From Hydrogenophaga intermedia (lineage in GTDB: Bacteria > Pseudomonadota > Gammaproteobacteria > Burkholderiales > Burkholderiaceae_C): a stretch of 37,071 nt of DNA. Position 1 is the first letter of the stretch; the number at the start of each line of letters is the position of its first letter. The stretch lies in contig NZ_CCAE010000043.1 of the NCBI RefSeq assembly GCF_000723405.1, positions 1 through 37,071 on the forward strand, written 5' to 3'. Below are positions 32,189 to 37,071 of the stretch, piece by piece. The notes beneath the pieces are model-generated. The model did not search any database. It was given only the letters and a program-made list of their open reading frames with translations, and was not told the origin of the DNA. The position numbers and the translations under genes were made by a program.

Positions 32189-32718
32189 CCGCCCCCGTTC
32201 CCCGTGAGCCGTGTCCGCCATCGGCGGTGTGGCCCGTGTTCCGCATGCCCTGCGGGACGCCCAGCGCGCAACGCCTTCTTGATCTGTGCGCGCGTCCCGT
32301 CCGGCCATCCCAGGCCGCGGGACCTGAAGGTGGCTTCTCCGCGAACCGCACCCCGCGCGTTCTCCTCGTCTGCATTCCTTCCGCCGCTGCGAAGGGTCCC
32401 CCGATGGCTTGCCTGCGCGAGCCACCCGGAGACCCTTCGTGGTCAGCGGTATTCGGTGCCGGTGCCCGCCGGCGCAAAAACGGGCTCCCTTTGTGCGCGG
32501 ATGTGCGCCAGACGATGCCGGCCCCAGCCACGACATGGGCCGGGTGTGATTGCTTGATGAGCAGACGGTTCTAGCGACGACCGGGCCTGCCAATCAGCCC
32601 ACGGGTGGTTCCTCTTTCCTCCCGAGCCGAAGGCCCCTGGGGCCTTCGGCGCCTTTCTCCTGCCTTTCAACGCCCCGGCCAGGGCGATGGCCCTGCGCCA
32701 TACGAACAGGAGACCGAC
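32189..32718. other. Structured spacer between topB and the methyltransferase gene
   Basis: This 530-bp region has no supported gene. It holds a three-layer nested inverted repeat at 32384-32449: CCGCTG/CAGCGG, GAAGGGTC/GACCCTTC and TGGCT/AGCCA. Another palindrome with a CCCC-T-GGGG core lies at 32626-32650. The methyltransferase ribosome-binding site (ACAGGAG) is at its end. Confidence 0.6.
32626..32650. repeat. CCCC-W-GGGG palindrome, copy 5 (25 bp)
   Basis: The arm GCCGAAGGCCCC (32626-32637), a central T and its exact complement (32639-32650) make a 25-bp perfect palindrome. Pyrimidine-rich sequence (GCCTTTCTCC) follows, so it could also act as a terminator with a 3-base loop. Confidence 0.8.
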
Positions 32719-34329
32719 ATGCACCCGAAACTTTGCGCACCGCCGCGCAACACGCCGCTGCTCTACGGCAGCGTCTGCAGCGGCATCGAGGCCGTGAGCC
32801 TCGCCTGGCAACTGCTCGGCCTCGAAGCCGCGTGGTTCGCCGAGATCGAGCCGTTCCCGAGCGCCGTGCTCGCCCACCGTTACCCCCGCGTGCCCAACCT
32901 GGGCGACATGACCGCGATCGCCCGCCAGGTCCGCGCCGGCACCGTGCCGGCTCCCGACATCCTGGTCGGCGGCACGCCGTGCCAGTCGTTCAGCGTGGCC
33001 GGTGCGCGCCAGGGCCTGAACGACCCGCGCGGCGTCTTGACCCTTGCCTATGTGGAGCTTGCAAATGCCATCGACCAAACCCGCCATGAAGACCGCCGCC
33101 CGGCGGCAACCCTCGTCTGGGAAAACGTCCCCGGCGTCCTCAGCGACCGCAGCAATGCCTTCGGGCACTTCCTGGGAGCACTGGCCGGCGAAAGCCGTGT
33201 GCTCGAACCGCCAGGGCAAAAATGGGCGCACGCAGGCTGTGTGTCTGGACCCCAGCGCCGCATCGCCTGGCGCGTGCTCGACGCTCAATATTTCGGCGTC
33301 GCCCAACGGCGCCGTCGCGTGTTTCTTGTGGCAAGTGGTGGAGGTGGCGTCGATCCCGCCGAGGTACTTTTTGAGTGCGACGGCGTGCGCTGGGATTCTT
33401 CGCCGGGCTTCGCGTCGTGGCAAGACGCTGCCGGCGCTGCTGGATCGGGCGCTGCGGCAGCAGGCGGGTACTCGGGATATGCAGGACTGAAGCAGCCCTA
33501 CGGCAAGGCCACGGTGACGTTCGGATTCGGCGGGGGCAACACCGCAGGCCCCATTGACGTCGCGGCCTGCCTGACCGCGGCACCTGGCCCGAAGAACGAC
33601 TTCGAGGTCGAGACCTTCGTGGCGCAGTCCATCGCGGGCAGCATCAGCCACACGCTCAGCACCGCCAACGGCGGCAAGGGCTGCAGCGAGGACGGCACCG
33701 GCAAGGGTGTGCCGATCATCGCCTTCACCGCCCAGGGCTGCGGAGCCGATGCAACGATGGCCTGGGCACCGACGCTGCGCGCGGGCGGGCATCGCCTCAG
33801 CCACGCGAATGCCGGCGTCGTGCCGGCCATCGCGTTCGCGCAGAACTCGCGCGGCGAGCTGCGGCTGGAATCCGGCCACGGCCAGCTTGCCGGGACGCTC
33901 TCCACGGGTGGCGGCAAGCCGGGCCAGGGCCGGCCGATGGTGTTCGGCGTGGCGCTGCGCGGTCGCACCGAAGGCCTGGCCGCTGAACTGGGCGATGGCG
34001 TCTCGACCGCGCTGCGCACCAGCAGCGGCGGTGCCGACAAGCCCCATGTGCTGGCACCGGACTTCGAGGCACATTTCCGCTACGACTGGAACGACCCCGG
34101 CCCGGGCGACTGGTCGCAGTGGCGGGTACGTCGGCTGATGCCTGTGGAGTGCGAGCGGCTGCAAGGCATGCCCGACGACTACACGCTGGTGCCGTACCGC
34201 GGCAAGCCCGCCGCCGACGCGCCCCGCTACAAGGCGATCGGCGACTCCATGGCCGTGCCGTGTGTCGCGTGGCTGGGCCAGCGGCTGTTGCAGTGCCCGC
34301 ACAAGACGGGATCGAGCGCTTCGGATTGA
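32719..34329 (+). CDS. DNA (cytosine-5) methyltransferase, phage/ICE type
   Basis: The product is 536 residues. It transfers a methyl group from SAM to C5 of cytosine. Motif I is LLYGSVCSGIEAVSLAW (14-30) and motif IV GGTPCQSF has nucleophile Cys88. Motif VI is WENVPGV (134-140) and motif VIII QYFGVAQRRRRVF (190-202). Motifs IX-X are RRLMPVECERLQGMPDDYT and RYKAIGDSMAVPCVAWLGQRL (503-523). The target-recognition region (about 205-455) is long and Gly/Ala-rich, and contains about five imperfect repeats of 32-37 residues. No restriction enzyme gene is beside it, so it probably protects the ICE from host restriction. ACAGGAG is 8 bases upstream. Confidence 0.92.
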   Translation: MHPKLCAPPRNTPLLYGSVCSGIEAVSLAWQLLGLEAAWFAEIEPFPSAVLAHRYPRVPNLGDMTAIARQVRAGTVPAPDILVGGTPCQSFSVAGARQGLNDPRGVLTLAYVELANAIDQTRHEDRRPAATLVWENVPGVLSDRSNAFGHFLGALAGESRVLEPPGQKWAHAGCVSGPQRRIAWRVLDAQYFGVAQRRRRVFLVASGGGGVDPAEVLFECDGVRWDSSPGFASWQDAAGAAGSGAAAAGGYSGYAGLKQPYGKATVTFGFGGGNTAGPIDVAACLTAAPGPKNDFEVETFVAQSIAGSISHTLSTANGGKGCSEDGTGKGVPIIAFTAQGCGADATMAWAPTLRAGGHRLSHANAGVVPAIAFAQNSRGELRLESGHGQLAGTLSTGGGKPGQGRPMVFGVALRGRTEGLAAELGDGVSTALRTSSGGADKPHVLAPDFEAHFRYDWNDPGPGDWSQWRVRRLMPVECERLQGMPDDYTLVPYRGKPAADAPRYKAIGDSMAVPCVAWLGQRLLQCPHKTGSSASD

Positions 34330-34335
34330 TGCACG

Positions 34336-34355
34336 ACGCGGCCGGCGGGCCGCGT
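34336..34355 (+). terminator. Hairpin after the methyltransferase gene
   Basis: ACGCGGCC-GGCG-GGCCGCGT is a perfect 8-bp stem with a 4-base loop, 6 bases after the stop codon. There is no T run; termination is possible but not certain. Confidence 0.5.
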
Positions 34356-34371
34356 GATCCTCCCTCCTGCA

Positions 34372-34471
34372 TTGCCGACGCATCGGCAACAGCCAGCAGC
34401 CAGGGTGTCAAGGCTGCCGTGGGTTCCTCCCACGCCACCCGCCAGTTCGCCCCGGCATCTCTCCGGCGAAC
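34372..34471 (+). promoter_or_regulatory. Three-hairpin leader element, copy 1
   Basis: Three stems occur in series. H1 is TTGCCGA-CGCA-TCGGCAA (34372-34389). H2 is CGTGGG-TTCCT-CCCACG within the conserved block 34392-34446. H3 is GTTCGCC (34445-34451) against GGCGAAC (34465-34471). Copy 2 at 35272-35368 keeps all three stems with paired base changes. It lies about 100 bases upstream of the ORF at 34573. A structured RNA leader is the likeliest reading. Confidence 0.6.
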
Positions 34472-34572
34472 GCTGCCCACCGGGCATCGATGCCACCTTC
34501 CTCCAACCCACGGGATGTATGCCGCGTCCCGTCAGGGGCGTGTCGTCAACCCGGTCGATAACAGGACTTCCT

Positions 34573-35130
34573 ATGGACACCATCACCCGACAAGACCGCA
34601 TCACGCTCAAGAACCTCAAGGTCGCGGATTTCGCGAGCGAGGAAACGCTGTGCTTCACCGCCACCGTCATGTTCGACGGCAGGCCCATCGCCGAAGCCCG
34701 CAATGACGGACACGGCGGCTCGACGTTCGTGCGCCCGCTGCAAGGCCAGGCCGCGCTGCTGGCCCAGGCCGAGGAATTCGCCAAGAGCCTGCCGCCGGCA
34801 TCGCTCGACGTCGAACGCGAGGACGACGAGCCGCTTCTCATCGACATGACGCTCGACTTCCTCGTGGACCAGTTGGCCGATGCCATGCATGCGGAGCGCA
34901 AGCTGCGCACCGCGTTCAACCGCGACATCGGCAACAAGGTGCTGTTCATCAAGGACGGCCGGCTGCTGTTCCTCAAGGGCATCAAGCTCAAGGCCATTGC
35001 CGACCGCGCGGCGCATTTCGCAAAGCTGCGCAGCCGACAGGACCAGCCCATCATCATCCTGGCCGAGCTGCCAGCGGACGAGGCATTCGCCATCTGGAAG
35101 CAGCATGTCCTGGGTGACAAGCCCCGCTGA
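34573..35130 (+). CDS. Hypothetical ICE protein (185 aa)
   Basis: I do not recognise a functional family. The product is 185 residues, soluble, with an acidic middle (VEREDDEPLLIDMTLDFLVDQLADAMHAERKLR, about 77-111) predicted helical. Conserved-looking segments are DRITLKNLKVADFASEETLCFTATVMFDGRPIAEARNDGHGGSTFV (8-53) and GNKVLFIKDGRLLFLKGIKLKAI. Similar proteins follow the methyltransferase in PFGI-1-like ICEs, to my memory. The ATG at 34573 has AGGA 9 bases upstream. The three-hairpin leader precedes it and a strong terminator follows it, so it is probably a single-gene transcript. Confidence 0.8.
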   Translation: MDTITRQDRITLKNLKVADFASEETLCFTATVMFDGRPIAEARNDGHGGSTFVRPLQGQAALLAQAEEFAKSLPPASLDVEREDDEPLLIDMTLDFLVDQLADAMHAERKLRTAFNRDIGNKVLFIKDGRLLFLKGIKLKAIADRAAHFAKLRSRQDQPIIILAELPADEAFAIWKQHVLGDKPR

Positions 35131-35156
35131 TCCAGCCTCACCGCACCGTCATGACC

Positions 35157-35181
35157 GCCCCGCACTCGTTGCGGGGCTTTT
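35157..35181 (+). terminator. Rho-independent terminator
   Basis: GCCCCGC-ACTCGTT-GCGGGGC has a perfect 7-bp stem and is followed by TTTTCTTTG. It ends transcription of the gene at 34573. Confidence 0.9.
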
Positions 35182-35271
35182 CTTTGTCCTGCGCACATCA
35201 ATCGGGGCTGGACCAGATGCCGATTTCCAACTGACGTGGCGCGGCACCCTCACGAAGCTGCCCGCATGTTC

Positions 35272-35368
35272 GCTGATTCGTCAGCACATGCCAGCAGCCA
35301 GGGTTTCAGGCTGCCGCGGGGTTCTCTCCGCGCAACCCACCAGTCCGCATCGCATCCATTGCGCGGAC
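35272..35368 (+). promoter_or_regulatory. Three-hairpin leader element, copy 2
   Basis: H1 is GCTGA-TTCG-TCAGC (35272-35285). H2 is CGCGGGG-TTCT-CTCCGCG, with one G-T pair, in the block 35290-35344. H3 is GTCCGC (35343-35348) against GCGGAC (35363-35368). The order, spacing and loops match copy 1 while stem bases differ in compensating pairs. It lies about 95 bases upstream of the ORF at 35463. Confidence 0.6.
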
Positions 35369-35462
35369 GCGCGTTCCCAAGACGCTGATGCTTTTTTTCA
35401 ACCGCGTGCGGGAGCTGCCATCCCGTGAGGGACAGGGCCCCGCTTTCCCAAGGAGCCCATCC

Positions 35463-35684
35463 ATGTCCCAGCAAGCCTCTTTCGGCCGATTCGGTCAATT
35501 GGCCTTGACCTACTGCGGCAAGTTCCTGCCGCTCGAAGTCCTGCACAGCGCCGCCGGCCACTACATCGGCACGCGCGATACCGAAGGTCCCGTCTCGCGG
35601 GAATCTCGTGAGTACTTCCGCAGCCATGCCGCGGCTCAACGTGCCCTCGAAAGAGGCGGCTGGTCCCAGCTCGCCATTCCCTGA
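35463..35684 (+). CDS. Small hypothetical ICE protein (73 aa)
   Basis: The product is 73 residues (MSQQASFGRFGQLALTYCGKF...HYIGTRDTEGPVSRESREYF). I recognise no family. AHYIGT-like text and the ending AQRALERGGWSQLAIP look like a small compact domain rather than a fragment, and similar short ORFs follow the methyltransferase region in related ICEs, to my memory. AAGGAG lies 9 bases upstream of the ATG. The next gene starts 21 bases after its stop, probably in the same transcript. Confidence 0.7.
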   Translation: MSQQASFGRFGQLALTYCGKFLPLEVLHSAAGHYIGTRDTEGPVSRESREYFRSHAAAQRALERGGWSQLAIP

Positions 35685-35705
35685 TCCAACTGGAGGAATC
35701 ACGTC

Positions 35706-36098
35706 ATGAACCAGCTTCTGCCGCAGGAAGTCGTCGATCAGATCGTTCGGGAAGAACGGCATTTCAGCGCCGCGCCCCAAGCCTTTTTCGAGGCCTGGAA
35801 GCGTGGTGTCGAGATCGCCGGCCCGCAATGGTTTGGCGATGGCACCCGTGAAGGTCTGAACCAGGCCAAGAGCAAGTGGGATCTGCGTCCCGACATGCTG
35901 CGCCTCAACGATGCCCTCGGCGTCCTGAGCAGCGGGGAACGCATGTTCCTGTCCGCGATGGTCAGCTTCTACAACGCGCGCGAGGGCGGTGCCATGCTCA
36001 AGCGCTGCCACTTCAACGGGTTGTCGGACTTCGACGGCCTCGATCTGCCTCGTCGCCAGGTGATCGCCGACCTGCTGCTGAACTACAGCGGTTGGTGA
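35706..36098 (+). CDS. Hypothetical ICE protein (130 aa)
   Basis: The product is 130 residues, soluble and mixed helical (MNQLLPQEVVDQIVREERHF...). It has a Trp-containing segment FFEAWKRGVEIAGPQWFGDGTREGLNQAKSKWDLRPDMLRLNDALGVLSSGERMFLSAMVSFYN. No functional family is recognised. GGAGGA is 9 bases upstream. It is followed by a strong terminator at 36144, so it ends the short operon begun at 35463. Confidence 0.75.
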   Translation: MNQLLPQEVVDQIVREERHFSAAPQAFFEAWKRGVEIAGPQWFGDGTREGLNQAKSKWDLRPDMLRLNDALGVLSSGERMFLSAMVSFYNAREGGAMLKRCHFNGLSDFDGLDLPRRQVIADLLLNYSGW

Positions 36099-36143
36099 GC
36101 CGGTCCCCGGCACATCTTCATCACTGCGTTCACGCGACCCCAT

Positions 36144-36185
36144 GAGGGACATGCGCCTCGTCCGAGGCCATGTCCCTCGCGTTTT
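36144..36185 (+). terminator. Long-stem Rho-independent terminator
   Basis: GAGGGACATG and GCCTCG pair with CGAGGC and CATGTCCCTC, forming a 16-bp stem with one bulged C and a 2-base tip. GCGTTTTCT follows. It closes the 35463-36098 gene pair. Confidence 0.9.
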
Positions 36186-36279
36186 CTCCCCGCCCAGTGC
36201 CATCCGGCATCAGGCGGTTCCCCTGCGGATGCCATCGTCCGCAAGGGCTGGCTCCGTTCATTCATCGAAAGGAGCCTTC

Positions 36280-36966
36280 ATGGCCAACAACTACTACGAA
36301 GCCACCGGCGTTCTCGTGCTCGACCGAGTGACGCCCGTCATCCAGGCGCTGTTCGGCACCTTCGCGCTGGACGAGAGCCACCCCGGCAACGGGCAGGCCT
36401 ACATCGCCCAGATCGCCGAGACCACCAATCCGCAATGGCCGGACGTGCTCGATGGCCTGGAAGACTTTGCCACGCAACTCGGCATTCCGATGCCGGACGA
36501 CGAAGGGTTGTCGATCCCGCCGCTGCTCGAATTGCTCGCCGTGCACTTCGGTGCTGATGAGGACGACGAGCTGGCGAACTTGATCGAGCGTCATTCGTTC
36601 GAGGGCACCGCCGATCTCGATGCGTTGTTTCTGATCGCCACCCGGTTCGATGACGGCCACCACCTGACCGCCATCCAGTTCGAGGGATGCTGGTATTGCA
36701 GCAAGCCGCGGCTATTCGAGTTCGGCGGCAACGGCTGCTACCTGAGCCGCGCGGTTCGCGTCATCACCTCCTCCTCCCAGGCCCTCCAGCTCGGCGACCA
36801 ATTGCGCAAGGCCATTGTGGCCGCCGACATCGAAGAGGCTTCGGCCCTGCTCGCGCTGGAGACCATCAATCTGCTGGCGGGCGTCAGCGACGAGCCATTC
36901 CGCATGAATTTGCGCCGGCGCGTCGCCGAGCGATTGGCCCAAACGCCAACGATCAGCGCCACCTGA
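36280..36966 (+). CDS. Hypothetical ICE protein (228 aa)
   Basis: The product is 228 residues (MANNYYEATGVLVLDRVTPVIQALFGTF...), soluble and acidic in the first two thirds. It includes PPLLELLAVHFGADEDDELANLIERHSFEGTADLDALFLIATRFDDGHHLTAIQFEGCWYCSKPRLFEFGGNGCYLS. I recognise no known domain; the GCWYC and GGNGCY pieces supply a few cysteines but no clear metal site. AAGGAG is 8 bases upstream of the ATG. It stands alone after the strong terminator at 36144 and is the last gene in the window; no terminator is seen after it. Confidence 0.8.
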   Translation: MANNYYEATGVLVLDRVTPVIQALFGTFALDESHPGNGQAYIAQIAETTNPQWPDVLDGLEDFATQLGIPMPDDEGLSIPPLLELLAVHFGADEDDELANLIERHSFEGTADLDALFLIATRFDDGHHLTAIQFEGCWYCSKPRLFEFGGNGCYLSRAVRVITSSSQALQLGDQLRKAIVAADIEEASALLALETINLLAGVSDEPFRMNLRRRVAERLAQTPTISAT

Positions 36967-37071
36967 CGCTGTTCCCTTTCTTTCCACCCACCGGGGTTCT
37001 GTCGCGTTGCCAGTTGATAAACGAGTTTGGGGTAGGAACGGATGCCAGTTCTTCAAACGGGACGGATTTGT

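Larger units (their letters stand above)
35131..35462. other. Spacer with terminator and second three-hairpin leader
   Basis: This 332-bp stretch without a gene holds the terminator at 35157-35181 and copy 2 of the three-hairpin element at 35272-35368. It also has an AAGGAG ribosome-binding site just before the ORF at 35463. Confidence 0.7.
20549..37071. mobile_element. ICEclc/PFGI-1-type integrative and conjugative element, integrase-distal end (partial)
   Basis: The left boundary is the tRNA-Gly 3' fragment at 20549-20564. The first 1.9 kb inside has clearly lower GC than the flanking chromosome. The gene series bisR-alpA-parA-shi-parB-DUF2857-STY4528-PFL_4669-DUF3158-ssb-topB matches the conserved core of this ICE family, in the order I know from ICEclc-like elements. 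All core genes point away from the boundary. The integrase, the relaxase and the type IV secretion genes are not in the window and would lie further right. Confidence 0.88.

Noticed and set aside
36967..37071. Possible IS end at the right edge (GGTTCTGTCGCGTTGCC)
   Set aside because: It loosely resembles the start of IS6-family repeats, but the match is short and no transposase is visible.
1..37071. CRISPR arrays or rRNA genes
   Set aside because: I saw no regularly spaced repeats of CRISPR type and no rRNA signature on either strand.

Overview
The window looks like chromosome from a high-GC betaproteobacterium, probably a member of the Comamonadaceae (Acidovorax, Hydrogenophaga or Variovorax type), joined to the end of an ICEclc/PFGI-1-type integrative and conjugative element (ICE). 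The taxonomic call rests on GC-rich codon use, a feruloyl-CoA synthetase next to Liv transporters, an IS1071-like end, and a tRNA-Gly insertion site. It is inference, not a search result.

Region 1 (1-8458, minus strand). The left edge is about 76 bp of an IS1071-like terminal repeat that cuts off the 3' end of an Atg22/UMF1-type MFS transporter gene. Upstream of it lie a conserved acidic hypothetical protein and a tRNA-Leu(UAA). A five-gene operon follows, in the order iorA-iorB-dctP-dctQ-dctM. It joins a two-subunit indolepyruvate:ferredoxin oxidoreductase to a complete TRAP transporter, which suggests import and oxidative decarboxylation of an aryl-2-oxoacid or related aromatic acid. A LysR-type regulator gene is divergent from it, with a T-N11-A palindrome between the two.

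Region 2 (9646-20499). A 390-bp gap holds a pair of inverted copies of a roughly 95-bp sequence. Then a TetR repressor gene (minus strand) faces a phenylpropanoid-CoA operon: feruloyl-CoA synthetase, thiolase, a branched-chain-type ABC importer (binding protein, LivH, a LivM-LivG fusion, LivF) and an acyl-CoA dehydrogenase. Two matching operators (CATACA-N4-TGTATG type) sit between tetR and fcs. The operon ends at a bidirectional terminator shared with a convergent tRNA-Cys.

Region 3 (20549-37071). A 16-bp tRNA-Gly 3' fragment at 20549-20564 marks the ICE end distal to the integrase. Inside are a DUF305 membrane protein, a BisR-like regulator, alpA-parA-shi-parB, and the ICE core series DUF2857, STY4528-type replication protein, PFL_4669, DUF3158 (position of InrR), ssb and topB. 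Next come a C5-cytosine methyltransferase and four unrecognised ICE genes. The topB frame is broken near its 3' end.

The most unusual signals are non-coding. First, an origin-like cluster (DnaA box, perfect 13-bp inverted repeat, out-of-frame 21-bp repeats) lies inside the STY4528-type gene. Second, five perfect palindromes with a CCCC-W-GGGG core lie between ICE core genes. Third, a duplicated leader of about 100 bp folds into three hairpins, with compensatory base changes between the two copies.
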